Shown one piece after another: positions 1 to 10,680 of a stretch of DNA of 64,000 nucleotides. Each line of letters opens with the position of its first letter. Position 1 is the stretch's first letter. The DNA lies in contig CM045763.1 of NCBI GenBank assembly GCA_025200525.1, positions 158,106,246 through 158,170,245 of the forward strand, read 5' to 3'. The position numbers and the translations under genes were made by a program. The notes beneath the pieces are model-generated. The model saw only the letters and a program-made list of their open reading frames with translations, had not been told where the DNA came from and ran no database searches. This DNA comes from Camellia lanceoleosa (lineage: Eukaryota > Streptophyta > Magnoliopsida > Ericales > Theaceae).

Positions 1-560
1 AATAATTAGGATTTTTTGTTAGAAGTTGTTGCATTGAAACCAATTCCTACAAGCCTAAGAAGTTTAATGGTCAAAATTTTAGATGTTGACAACAACAGAT
101 GAAATTTTGGTTAACTACTTTTGGTCTTTATTCAGTTACTCAAAAAGCTCATGTTATAGTTATAATACCGATTACTAAGAAAAGAAAATTATGACAAAAA
201 ACTGTTAATTGTGTATTTATTAGGTATGCCTTAGATAGTGTTGGTTATAGGTTTTTAGTATTTAATTATGAAAATTCTGAAATCTCTAATAATACTATAA
301 TGGTGTCAAGAGAAGCTCTATGTTTTAAAAATGTATTTCCTATGAAATATAAGTTATCTAAATCAATTGGTGAAAATTCTATGACTAATAGTAGTATAGA
401 AATTCTAGTAGGAACTGAACTAAGAAGAAATAAAAGAGGAAGAATAGAAAAGAATATTGATAATGACTTTCTTACTTATTTAGTTGAAAATGATCCCATA
501 TATAATAAAGCTATGACATCGGTAGATGCTACTATGCTACTTTTTAGAAAGATGCTATAA
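1..560 (+). pseudogene. copia gag N-terminus fused by deletion to integrase C-terminus
   Basis: Around 60-150 one frame reads KFNGQNFRC, a stop, then QQQMKFWLTT, which is the start of a copia gag (F-x-G-x-N-[FY]-x-x-W). By about 165-340 the frame has become the end of copia integrase: KKRKL, a stop, QKTVNCVFI, GYRFLV, then NTIMVSREA and NVFPMK. The rest of gag, the zinc knuckle, protease and the integrase catalytic core are missing. The open part 300-560 is the integrase-RT linker. The join lies near 150-170. A frameshift upstream of the gag motif adds to the decay. Confidence 0.8.
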
Positions 561-599
561 ATAGTGAAATGGATTCTGTTATAACTAATAATACTTGGT

Positions 600-2030
600 G
601 CTTAACTGATCTTCCACCAGGTTGTAATACAATAGACTGTAAATGGATATTCATAAAAAATTAAGAACAGATGGAACTATAGAAAAATTTAAAGCTAGAT
701 TTGTAACTAAGGAGTTTAAACAAAAAGAAGGAATAGATTACTTTGATACATATTTTCCGGTAAGTCGTATAACCACTATAAGGGTCTTAATAGCTATTGC
801 CTCTATTTATAAATTAGATATACACCAAATGAATGTCAAAACGGCGTTTTTAAATGGAGCATTAAATGAAGAAATTTATATGGATCAACTCAAAGGTTTT
901 GTAACTCCTGGACAAGAGAGAAAGGTATGTAAACTTGTAAAAAAATTTTATGGATTAAAACAAGCTCCAAAACAATGGCATGAAAAGTTTGATAAAGTAA
1001 TTCTTTCTAATGGGTTTAATATCAATGATTCTAATAAATGTATGTATATCAAAAAATTTGATGGTGCTTGTGTTATTCTTTGTTTATATGTTGATGATAT
1101 TCTTATTTTTAGTAGTAATCTGGTTGTTATTAATAACACTAAGAGTTTCTTATCTAGTAATTTTGATATGAAGGCCCAGCTAATGTTATATTGGGTATTA
1201 AAATATTTAAAAGTGATAAAGGAATTGTTTTGTCACAAGAATATTATGTCGACCAATTGCTAAAGAAATTTAATTATTGTGGTGTGAACGTTGTATCTAT
1301 TCCATTTTATCCTAATATTCACTTAAAGAAAAATATGGGTGAAAGTATTTCTCAGCATAAATATGCGCAACTAATAAGATCTTTGATGTATCTTTCTAAT
1401 TGCACAAGACCTGATATTTCTCTTGTTGTTTGTAAATTGAGTCGTTACACTATTAATCCTAGTTTAGAACATTGGAATGCAATTGAAAGAATTTTTATAT
1501 ACCTTAAAGGTACAATAAATTATGATATTCATTTATGTGGGTTTCCTATTGTGCTAGAAGAATTTAGTGATGCTAATTGAATAACTAAATTTGATGAAAC
1601 TAAAGCAACTAGTGGCTATGTGTTTACTTTTGGTGGTAGTGCAATAGCTTGGAAATCTTCTAAACAAACTATTATATCTAGATCTACCATGGAAGCAGAA
1701 CTCATTGCCTTAGATTTGACTTGTACCGAGGCCGAATGGCTAAGGAATTTATTACTTGATTTACCATTATCTGATATTCTTATACCTGCTGTCTCTATTT
1801 ATTGTGATAATCAAGCTACTATTGCTAAAGCAAAAAATGCAAATTTAAATGAGAAAATGAGACATATTAAAATAAGACATAATCCTATTAAACAGTTATT
1901 ATCTCAAGGTGTTGTATCACTTGATTTTGTGAGGTCTGAAAAGAATATAGCAGACCCTTACACTAAAGGATTAGCGCGCAGGCTAGTCGTTGAATCATCG
2001 AGGGAAATAGGACTGAAATCCATAAATTAG
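600..2030 (+). pseudogene. copia reverse transcriptase and RNase H, broken
   Basis: The RT frame at 643-1180 shows KARFVTKEFKQKEGIDY, then TAFLNGALNEEIYM, then YGLKQAPKQWHEKF, and the catalytic box LYVDDILIF near 1083-1110. A small deletion after FDMK (near 1175) shifts the frame; RT continues in the frame of 1191-1577 (TRPDISLVVCKLSRY). There FSDAN is followed by TGA at 1578-1580, where the family has Trp, so this is probably a TGG to TGA nonsense change. RNase H follows at 1620-2030: [16 protein letters not shown] start, [10 protein letters not shown], a YCDNQA motif and RHIKIRH. The YVDD residues are kept but the enzyme cannot be read through. Confidence 0.9.
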
Positions 2031-2565
2031 TCATCGCAATGGATACCTAATCTTTGTGATTGGAGATCCTATGAATAAGGTTCAATAGGTAATAACGAAG
2101 TTGATGTGTGACTTGGAAGAGCACTAAAAATAAAGGGAAATTCCCTGGTTCTATTCCTTCGGTGATAGTGCTCACTATTGTGACGGGTTTTAGGAAAAGC
2201 TTAGCTCTGAATGTATCCAAGGTAGGATTTCTACAGGGTATTGGTTACAAATCACCCTTGGAGGATATACCTATATAAGTGTGGTAGTGGGGTCACTGTT
2301 GTGGGAAATTATGTTGCTTCCTAAAGACACTTTTAGAAACAAGATATGTGTGCATGACTGTTTAACGCATAAAATCGTTCCAGAACCATGATAATTGCCC
2401 GTACTGTGCGTGTGGTAAGCCTATGTTTGGTCACAAGGCCCAGTTCAAAACTTTGTTTACTATGGTTTCTTCAAACTGAAACTTATTAACACTAAGTGGA
2501 GGTTCAAGTCTGGAAGACACATACACTCACTGTGCAGTAAAAACACTCTTTTCAATTTTAAATTA
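2031..2565 (+). other. 3' UTR of element E
   Basis: Non-coding stretch between the RNase H stop and the polypurine tract. No conserved frame or RNA gene is visible. This position and length are usual for a copia 3' untranslated region. Confidence 0.6.
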
Positions 2566-2575
2566 TATGGGGGGT
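2566..2575 (+). other. polypurine tract of element E
   Basis: ATGGGGGG followed by TT lies immediately upstream of the TGTTA that opens the 3' LTR. It is the expected primer site for plus-strand synthesis. Confidence 0.65.
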
Positions 2576-3090
2576 TGTTATTTTATAATTTTAAAATTGT
2601 ATTTAATTTGATATTTGAATCTTTTTAGGAATAATTTTATAACATTATATTAGCTTCCTAGTCTTTAGGGTTATCCTGCAATATCACCTAAATATGTAAA
2701 TTATGGTTATTTAATTGTGTATATAATAAGACTTCAACGTTGTTTTCTAAACAGATAAAAGAAGAAGTCTTTCTTCTCCTGTTCTGTTATTTTCTTTGTG
2801 AGTTTACTGTACCGAGTTTACAAGGGAGTGTTGGGCAATTTAAGGTTCTTGAATTCACTTTGCTGCACACAACTGATTTCGAAGGTCATTGTATCTTAGG
2901 GGAGAAACAACATTCAACTCGGTGCAAAAAAGGGTGTATCATTCCTAAGGTGAGCGCAATCTATGTACCTTAACCACCATTCTGGCTTCTCTAAACTCTC
3001 TCTCTAATAATAATATTTATTTGTTATTTTTGGTTTATTATTAGTTTGGTATTTTTATTCTAATAGTAAATCCTGTTTAATTTTCTAACA
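2576..3090 (+). mobile_element. 3' LTR of element E (about 515 bp)
   Basis: The block opens with TGTTA just after the polypurine tract and closes with TAACA at 3086-3090, a five-base inverted repeat. A TATA-like TATATAATAAG lies at 2719-2730 and a pyrimidine-rich leader follows. Because the other LTR is not in view, the right end rests only on the inverted repeat and expected length. Confidence 0.6.
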
Positions 3091-3480
3091 ATATGACTAA
3101 TGATAATGTCTAGCAATTATTGAATTTACCACTTCAAAGTACTAAAACCTACAATAATAATATAAATGTGTCTAAAAACATAATAAATTATAATACACAC
3201 AAATTAGGAGTCAAAATTATTTCAAAATATCAATTAATGTCTGTAGACACAAATTTTGAAACGTGAAATGTTTCGACAAATTTCAAAATTCATGTTACAA
3301 ATGTCCACTATTTAGTTTTTGGACTAACAATATTAATTATTTGAATAGCAAGTTCTTATTTTCAATCTGTATTCTAAATCGTTAATTACACATTTTATTT
3401 AAATGAAACATCTGATTAATGAAGAATAGGAAAATTAACAGAAAACAATATAAGGAAAAGAAATATTTATTAAAATTGTT
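3091..3480. other. AT-rich spacer, no gene seen
   Basis: AT-rich sequence with no recognisable coding or RNA feature. The first bases read ATGACTAATGATAATGTC then a stop, which could be mistaken for a gag start, but no gag motif follows. Confidence 0.4.
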
Positions 3481-4057
3481 GTGAGTTTTAAACCCTTGAA
3501 TACAAAGTACAATTCTTGGGCTTGGAACTCTTAACCTATTCATCGCCATTATGCATTTGTAGCGTAAGCTCTTTAGTTCTCTGGGTTTCTCTTCATCTTT
3601 TTTGTGAAGACTTCTTTAACTCTTGATTTCTTTCTCTCTCTCTCTCTAACCTTTGATTGTTTGACTTTTTATTTTCGGTCCCCTCTTTTGTGTGATGTTT
3701 CTCATATTTATAGAGGGCCATTCATGTGATAAGAGTGCCTCATCTTCAATTTGAATTTCAAATTGAATGATAACGCCATTTGAATTTTAAATCAAATGAT
3801 AAATCTATTTTAATTTAGGCGTAAGCATATCTGATTAATCGTATATCCAATTAACCACATTGATCTTTTAGATTTCATCCCGTGTGGTGTCCTTGGTGTA
3901 GGCTCCACTGGTGTCATCTTTCGTAGGCTCCACGTGCCATTGGAGTATCTTGAATAACGTCACTAAGATACGATATTGTTTTATTTATGCACTTCAACAT
4001 CAATTCTATCATATTTGATATTTGAGCATAAATTTGGTTAAAATTTATGTGCCAACA
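3480..4057 (-). mobile_element. probable solo LTR, copia-like, reversed
   Basis: Read on the minus strand the block starts at 4057 with TGTTGGCACATAAATTTTAA, a start common among plant copia LTRs. A good TATA box (CTATAAATATGAG) follows about 345 bp downstream near 3705-3718, then a leader containing a GA repeat (3630-3650). No polyprotein is attached on either side, so a solo LTR is the simplest reading. The low-coordinate end is uncertain (3400-3500) and no target duplication was found. Confidence 0.45.
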
Positions 4058-5328
4058 AATGCACTCTCGTGACTTACACAAGTGAATTTTCTTAACTATG
4101 CTAGTCATGGAAATTTGACACTTTTATCTAGATCCTCTTAGATCTTGGATGGGATTATTTTTTTGGCCTTGATCCCTTTCAGGCACTTTTCAGGCATTAT
4201 ATGCCTTTTTTATATTTATTTTTTATTTTTTTATTTTTCAATTTAAATTTTTTAATATTTTATTTATGTCATACATGGACCCCAAAGAATTTAATTAATC
4301 CTCTCTTTTTTTATGGGTTGATTGCTCTTATAGTCCATGGGCCTTTTATTTTTTTTGTTGTATAGGCTCCTTTTGTGGACTTGATCCCTTTTGTTTTTCT
4401 TTTTTATGAAAGGTCCCAAAGAATTTAATTGGGCCTTTTCTCCATTCTATGTGGGTCTTTTACCAACTTGCCACCACTTTTTTTTTTTGGAGGAGCCTTT
4501 ATTTATTTATGAGACTCCTAATTTTTTTTTTTTTTTTTTGGCCATCATGAATATTGATAGGATTTCAAATCTTATATGAACTCTTACTGTTTGAAATATT
4601 TTCAACCCTACATAAATTCTTGCTCTTTGTAGTATTTCCAACCCTATATAAACTCTTACTCTTTGTAGTGTTTAAGGAGATCACCATCTCTTTTCTTAAG
4701 CAAAACTTTTCGCTTTATATAACACCTATTCATCCACATAGTCAACATATATTTTTTTCCTGCAGCTCTTTTTGTTTTTTTTATTCCTGCAGATTTTGCT
4801 GTGCATAAGTTTTCATCCTTCTAACATCTTTCCGGTATAAATTGTTCTTGGAGGGCACAAAAGATTCCCTTCTAATCCCTTCATATTTCCAGCAGAAATT
4901 GTTTTTTATATACTTTAAAGAAGGCACAAAGAATCCCTTCAAATTTCTTTTAATCAGGTATGGTTTCCTTATACCTTCATCATAATATGAACCTATTTGC
5001 TGCCTTCTTCTCAAATGTTAATATTTTTTTTTTGGGCACCATCCAACAACATATTTCTTTTATAGATTTCTTTTAGAAAACTTCATTTGGTTTATAAAAA
5101 ATCTGTGTTTGACATGCCCATCTCCTGTCTTAAATATTTTCTTTCAGCATGTGAATCATCATGTGACATCCCTTCTCAGATAAGCATTGGTTTTTTTGCT
5201 AGACCATAAATGCAACTTGCAAGTAGTCCCAACAAAGACCATTCTGGAAAGGATAAATCAATATTTTTTTTTTATTATTATTTTATTTATCATAACTTAC
5301 TACCTTCTTTTATAACTACTAATTGGAG

Positions 5329-5351
5329 CCCCACGCGCTACGTGCGTGGGG
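5329..5351. repeat. perfect 8-bp GC-rich hairpin
   Basis: CCCCACGC (5329-5336) and GCGTGGGG (5344-5351) form a perfect stem around a 7-base loop, isolated in very AT-rich DNA. A short GC-rich hairpin is known near the 3' ends of Helitrons, but the CTRR end that should follow within about 12 bases is absent here. I therefore record only the hairpin. Confidence 0.6.
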
Positions 5352-5780
5352 TTGCATTACAGGTGATAAAAATAATACAACAAGATAAATAGAGAGAACT
5401 TTTTTTTCGAGAAAATCTCCAACACAAAATACACACTATTTTTTCCCCCTATTCTATCAATCATAAACACATTTGATATGAAATTATGAACCAACAAACA
5501 AATTAGATCCTTGCTGTCTTAAAATATAACTTCTGTGGGTTAGCCGGTTCAAAGGATTTTCCTTCTCTCTAACACCAATGATAAAGCTAAAATTGAAAAC
5601 AAATCCACCTTCGAAGTTTTCCTCAAGGGTTAATTGAAAAATAACATTAATAATTTGCGTGAGTACAAATGATTTTATAAAAATGTGAATATCTTGACAA
5701 GTAGTTTGAGGGTGAGTATCTCAAAGAAAAAGTAGGTGCATTGTTGTTCATAAAACTAACAATGTATTCTCAATCACAAA

Positions 5781-5814
5781 ATAATAATAATAAATAAATA
5801 AATAAATAAATAAA
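5781..5814. repeat. (AAT)n/(AAAT)n microsatellite
   Basis: Simple repeat: ATA units passing into a run of AAAT units. Confidence 0.9.
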
Positions 5815-6164
5815 ATTAAGTGTTTAAATCAGTTTATTACTTAGGAGTAATGTCGTAATAGTGGCTTAATGACTCATGGATAACGTAAATCTAGAATATA
5901 AAGAACCAATCATTTGTTAAACAAAGAAAACATAACATATACCACACATGCTTGCAATATGGGTCATGCATAAATTAATTCATCAAAATGTGTTGAGACA
6001 TCTCTAGATATGAGACTAATTTTCTTTTAGGAAGTAGATTATCATGAAACATAATATTTTTAAAATGTGCAAGTTCACCATTTACACTTTCGAAATTTCT
6101 CATATTGGATTTCATTGTCATAAAAAAAATTGAGGTACGTCAAAATGTGAATACCAAAGAGAAT

Positions 6165-7481
6165 TTTTTCACTCACCCTTGGACATAAACCACTAAGGCA
6201 CTGCCATTGGATGCACCAGCAAGTGAAGTGATGTAATTCTTGTCCCACGGCTCCAAAATCCACTCCTAATGAAGAATTTCGAAATGATAGACTTAAAGAG
6301 GCAATTGATAATTTGATTAATGAATTTTAGAACTCATGGTAAGGACTATAACGCATAATTTGTGCAAGAAAACGGGTGAGAGTTCATAGACTTTGGATGT
6401 ATAACCTGTCCCTGCATCCATAATAACTGCCTACAGATTTCCTGAAGAAGCTAGGCAGCTAATGTATTAACCATCTTTCTTTCCTTTCTCTGCATGCTGG
6501 TGGAGTCTCGAATACATTATAACACATGTTTATTGACTCCCTACTTGAGTATTCTTTCAGAAATAAATCACAATTCTAATCAAAGGTAGTTTAGCTTGGA
6601 AATTAACCACACTAAGATAAAATTTCCAAGCCTATGAGAATTCATACATGACAAAGAAAGTGCTTCGTCAAATGGAGAGGAACATGTTACCCATAACGAC
6701 CCATGGTTTGACTATTAAAAGCTACGTTAAATTTGTAAGAGATGAAGAAAATAAATTAAAAGAAAATTTTCTATAGCAAAAAATTAAAGAAGAGAAATAT
6801 ATTTTGCCCAGCGTTACCCTTGTTTCATTGGTGACTTGGAACTATAGATCCACCGAGTAGCTGGAGTAAATTGAACTTTTTTGTGAGGCTGCACACCATC
6901 TTCCAAATCCACAAGCAAGCTTCCCCCTTTTCTGACCCACCTATAATACATGGCATGTTTAACAACAAATATTTAGAAACAACAACACACAAACTTTAGA
7001 CAATTGCTCAATTGACATAAATCTACAACCAACAACCTTCAAGGCTCCATCTATTCTGATGGGTCGCAATCACACACTGGAATTTATGTTGTCTTGAGTG
7101 AAATAAGCTTCAAGTAATTGGGTTCTTCATCAAAATTCATATTGGTCACCATCTCAAGAAACTGTTGAAAAGGGGGAGGACATAAGGAACAAAGCACTTC
7201 AGGGGGAGTACCCATCTTTTTTTTACAAACAAGGAATCCTTTATTCTCACCCTACAACCCAAGAATATACCACAGTTTGTAGTTAAAGCAAAAAATAAGA
7301 AGTCTAAGAGATAAAAGCATATGACAGTGCACAGTAAAACCAGAAATGAACTTACAATGAAACCTTGCCATGGAAGCTTCCCTTAGGAGTAATGTTAAAG
7401 TATATGCTAGGGACTCAAGGTCATCTCTTCTGCTTCCTATCCTACCCAAATGAGCATGTACACTTGCATAACGTACTATCC
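6165..7481 (-). pseudogene. casein-kinase-1-like (MLK/HD16-type) kinase pseudogene, 3' two-thirds
   Basis: Five exon-like blocks read in gene order on the minus strand. 7481-7356: [20 protein letters not shown] then [13 protein letters not shown], the kinase C-lobe of this plant subfamily, with acceptor TTGATAG and donor GTAAGT. 7251-7037: [38 protein letters not shown]. 6940-6808: VGQKRGK, VQPHKKVQF, PATRWI, SPMKQG. About 6447-6365: AVIMDAGTGYTSKVYELSP. About 6270-6165: EWILEPWDKNYITSLAGASN, ending at a donor GTGAGT. Lesions: bases lost after LLLR, a stop and shift in the second block, an extra base in the third, and an extra T that breaks VVMSKG near 6186. The N-lobe, with its ATP-binding and catalytic loops, and the last exons are not found. 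This family phosphorylates nuclear and chromatin proteins; this copy cannot. Confidence 0.8.
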
Positions 7482-7580
7482 CTATCAACATATAGATCAG
7501 GGAAATAAGTACATGTCATTCTCTGACATGTCATTTATGATGGTATCAAATCACTTTTCTTGCTAAAAGACAGAGTAAAA

Positions 7581-7593
7581 CTTAACAAGAAAC
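7581..7593 (+). repeat. left target-site duplication of the SINE
   Basis: CTTAACAAGAAAC, repeated exactly at 7890-7902 on the far side of the element. Confidence 0.85.
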
Positions 7594-7889
7594 CCAAGGG
7601 GGTGTGGCACTTTGGTAAGACTTTGTGACATGAGCCAGGCTCCACTCTCTTCGGGCCAGCCACCAGGGCGATAGCACATATGATTAGTAGAACGAACCTT
7701 CTAGGCCTGGGCAAACTGTACCCAGTGTCAGGAGTGTGGGTTTGAATTCCTGCCTGTGTGCAAGTCCATGACTTACCGCTACATGATTGAGTGGCCTTGC
7801 TATGTAGCAACCACGGCTGTAGGGCCTCGGCTTCTTATAGGGTCTAGCCCCAAGGTTACCCCTATGTGGTTAGGCTTTTTTTTTTTAAG
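7594..7889 (+). mobile_element. SINE, T-tailed, with perfect 13-bp target duplication
   Basis: A block of about 296 bp ends in a run of 11 T (7876-7886) and is flanked by identical 13-bp direct repeats, the mark of target-primed reverse transcription. It is non-coding. A box-A-like TGGCACTTTGG lies near its start (about 7605) and a box-B-like GGTTTGAATTCC near 7738. Their spacing is wider than in a simple tRNA-derived SINE, so the promoter assignment is tentative. A T-tail rather than an A-tail occurs in some plant SINE families. Confidence 0.7.
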
Positions 7890-7902
7890 CTTAACAAGAA
7901 AC
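7890..7902 (+). repeat. right target-site duplication of the SINE
   Basis: CTTAACAAGAAAC, identical to 7581-7593. Confidence 0.85.
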
Positions 7903-8758
7903 TTATGAGGCAAGTTATGCTAGCCAATTCTATAAAACTAACTCCCCAAAAAAGCCACCCAAAAATTAAGATAAATAGAACTGAGGAATATTCCTTCCAT
8001 TTTGGAGAATTACTTAAATGGAAGAAAATACTGAGCCTTGTGAAAGTAATCATTGACACTAAAAGATCCACTTATGTTAAAATAAAAGGAAGTACTTTAA
8101 ATCTTCTGAAGGTAATTATTGACAGCTAAAACTACTTCAGACATGCTTTATGTTTGATACATGGGTTATTTTTTACGGATTCAATATGTATGATGAAATT
8201 ATTAATCATCAGGAGCAGTGGGTTTTAGGTAATTAGGTACCTTAAATTTCGAGCTGTTTGATTCTTCAAATGTTCAATGATTTATTATGAGCTCAGGGAA
8301 GGTGATTTGCTGTTAATTTTGTTAGCTGGTAGTTAAGACTTCATTCATGGTTGAGGCACCAACAGGTTTTCTATTTTCTATTTTCAAAGTCATATTAACA
8401 AACAGGGTGGTGTGCATAATTTACACACAAATTAAATTAAAGAAAAAATTTGGTCCATGAAATATTCACAACCACGGAATTCATTCGAGCATATTGTCGA
8501 GTACATGGTGGGCAGAAGGCTTGACATTGCGACAGAAAAGAACCGAACTCCAAATAGAGAAATTAAGCATAATTGCATAATAGACAATAGGATGAAGATG
8601 ACATACAATGAGCTATTACCGTTTGAGGAAGAAAACAAACCACACCGTCTCACCTCCTTGGAACTCACAGGTCAAGCAGAACAGGCGTCAAAAGAAACTT
8701 CTAGCGCTTCAAGGTGCAGGTGTTTTTTTTTTTTTGACACTTCAACCAACTAATGTAG
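7903..8758. other. intergenic DNA, nothing recognised
   Basis: Open frames of 70-98 residues exist on both strands but match no motif and have no gene-like context. The segment could hold eroded upstream intron sequence of the kinase pseudogene, but no N-lobe kinase motif was found. Confidence 0.4.
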
Positions 8759-8981
8759 GTTGTGTTTGGCATAGGCTATTTTGATTATTTTAGTTCTAAA
8801 AAGATAAAATAGTTTAAAAAATTAATAAGATAAAATATCACATTCAAATTATGATTATATTATTTTTTTATTCATAAAATTAAAAAAACAAAAAAATTAA
8901 TTTTAAATGAAACTTTTAACTTTAAATTAAAATAATCTAAAAAATTAAAAAATCAAAAAATTAACACACATTCCAAACGAA
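8759..8981. mobile_element. MITE-like element 1
   Basis: About 220 bp of very AT-rich, non-coding DNA bounded by imperfect inverted ends: TGTGTTTGGCAT on the left and the complement of CGTTTGGAAT on the right. Size, composition and GTTTGG ends fit a hAT- or MULE-type MITE. No clear target duplication was found. Confidence 0.4.
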
Positions 8982-9196
8982 TATATTAGGCATGTTAGGA
9001 AACAGAATAAATAAGAGAATATGATATGTTAAATTCAAAGTGACACTTTCATTCTTTTATATGTAAGTGATAGATGTAAGCAAATTTTTGTAGTAAAAAA
9101 TATAAACTACTGCCCCTTATCTTTTTTAAAAAAATAAAAAAAAAACCTGCTACCTTTTTAGCAGATTTTTCCTAGTCCAAAGTCTTTGCTAGTAAG

Positions 9197-9379
9197 GTCA
9201 AGTTTGGCATCTTTCAAAAAATTCAAAAAGTTAAAAAGTTACTATCCTATTTAAGTCACATCATCTTATTTAAGTCACATCACTTCTCTAACACATCATT
9301 TCAAACCCAACCAAAATCCAATCCATATTTCATAAAAAGTCAAAAAATATACTTATTTAGTGTTTCCAAACTTGGCCTA
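9197..9379. mobile_element. MITE-like element 2
   Basis: About 180 bp with inverted ends sharing CAAGTTTGG (left GGTCAAGTTTGGCAT; right the complement of AGGCCAAGTTTGGAAA). It holds a short internal direct repeat, TTTAAGTCACATCA, twice near 9250-9285. Non-coding. Confidence 0.5.
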
Positions 9380-10135
9380 AACATTAACAACCACCCCCCC
9401 CCCAAGTTATCAAAAACCTGCTGCTTGTTTATTTTATTTTATTTTATTTTAAAGAACAAACAACCCCATTTTCAGAAATTTGTTTCCTTTGAGACAAATT
9501 TGCCCATCCTTGTCTTCTAACATTGTAATTTCCCATGCTTTGACTTTCGAGATCTTTATTATATATATATATATATATTTTACAGTAGCAACAACAGCAT
9601 TTTTCAGCATATTTCCAGTAGGATTTTTTTTTTTTTTTTTTAACCTGAAATAAGGCAGCAACACTTTTCAGCATATTTCCAGCAGCATTTTTTTTTAGAA
9701 GCTGAAACCCTTTTTTTTTTTTTTTTTTTTGTAAAAAAAAAAAAATTTACTTGGAAGAATGGACAAAAACCTATTGCTTTCAAACAGATTTTCCTTTGCC
9801 ATCAAGTTGAAAACTAATTTTTCTCTGAATCATAAGTCCAAATATGAACAAAGTCCTTGCCTGTGGATATAACCGGACACCCCTCCTTTTTTTTTTTTTT
9901 TTTTAGAAATCTAACTAAGATCTGCCCCTCGTGATTCGTACAAGTAAATTTTAATTGTACGAATCATAATAACTAAGTCTCTCTCTTTTTTTCCTTGTTT
10001 TTTGTTTTTTTGACAATTATTTCATGTCTTTTTACCTCTTTTGTAGGCAACACGCAAGACTTCACAATTATTTCAAGTATCATCGCCCCTTCCACTCCCG
10101 ATGGCAATGATGGCTTTCATCCTGATGTTGATTAT
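9380..10135. other. poly-T, (AT)n and low-complexity spacer
   Basis: Contains several T-runs of 12-22 bases, an (AT)n repeat at 9560-9579, and a roughly 75-bp imperfect duplication with the phrase TTTTCAGCATATTTCCAG (near 9600 and 9667). Near 9878-9900 the minus strand reads a purine run, GGAGGGG, then TGTCCGG; this could be the polypurine tract and LTR start of element D, but no second LTR is in view to test it. Confidence 0.4.
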
Positions 10136-10680
10136 GCTCCTTTCACCTCAATGACTTGAATCCTTAGTAGTGACCGTGTTCCTTTCACCTCAATGGCTTG
10201 AATCATTTGCAGTGAATGTGTTCCTTTCACTCCAATGGCTTGGATCTTTAGTAGTGATTTTGTTCCTTTCACCCCAATGGCTTGAATCCTTAGTAGTGAT
10301 TGTGTTTCTCGCATCCCAATATCTTGAATCCTTGGTAGTGATTGTGTTCTTTTCAACCCAATGGCTTGGATATGAATGCATTCCTTTCATCCCAATAGCC
10401 TTAATCCTTGGCAGTGAATGTGTTCCTTTCACCCCAATAGCTTTGAGTCCTTGGCAGTGATTGTGTTCCTTTCACCCCAATGGCTTGGATGTGAATGTAT
10501 TCCTTTCACTCTAATGGCTTTAATCCTTGGCAGTGAATGTGTTCCTTTCACCCTAATGGCTTGAATCCTTGGCAGTGATTGTGTTCCTTTCACCCCCTAA
10601 AGGCTTGGATGTGAATGTGTTCCTTTCACCCCAATGGCTTTAATCATTAGCATTGTATGTGTTACTCTCACCTCAACGTG
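10136..10680. repeat. 42-bp minisatellite (about 14 copies)
   Basis: Tandem units built on TTCCTTTCACCCCAATGGCT, followed by TGAATCCTTAGTAGTGATTGTG. Most units are 42 bp; two are shortened to about 34 bp by loss of the CTTAGTAG part. Being a multiple of three, the 42-bp unit stays open in several frames and makes artificial repetitive proteins on both strands. The array lies just left of the PMD gene of element D. Confidence 0.9.

Larger units (their letters stand above)
1..3090 (+). mobile_element. Element E: 3' part of a deleted Ty1/copia retrotransposon
   Basis: The order gag fragment, integrase C-terminus, reverse transcriptase, RNase H, polypurine tract, 3' LTR is that of Ty1/copia. The 5' LTR is not in the window; the element either starts left of base 1 or is truncated. 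A large internal deletion joins the start of gag to the end of integrase. The stretch 2031-2567 after RNase H is non-coding 3' UTR. Frameshifts and stops run through all coding parts, so it is dead. I did not assign a copia lineage. Confidence 0.85.
4058..6160. other. AT-rich intergenic DNA with poly-T tracts
   Basis: Long T-runs (for example near 4480-4545) and short open frames without any family motif. The only distinct items are the GC-rich hairpin at 5329-5351 and the AATA microsatellite near 5781-5814, listed separately. I see no gene. Confidence 0.5.

Noticed and set aside
3095..3200. ATGACTAATGATAATGTC after the E LTR as a second gag start.
   Set aside because: A stop follows at once, there is no primer-binding site, and no gag motif appears downstream.
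5322..5360. GC-rich hairpin as a Helitron 3' end.
   Set aside because: No CTRR terminus follows the hairpin at the proper distance and no Helitron 5' end was found.
7535..7810. 91-residue minus-strand frame as a small gene.
   Set aside because: It lies wholly within the SINE and its left target duplication.
10132..10460. Repetitive 74-96-residue frames on both strands (units of about 14 residues).
   Set aside because: They come from a 42-bp minisatellite, whose period is a multiple of three; they resemble no protein.
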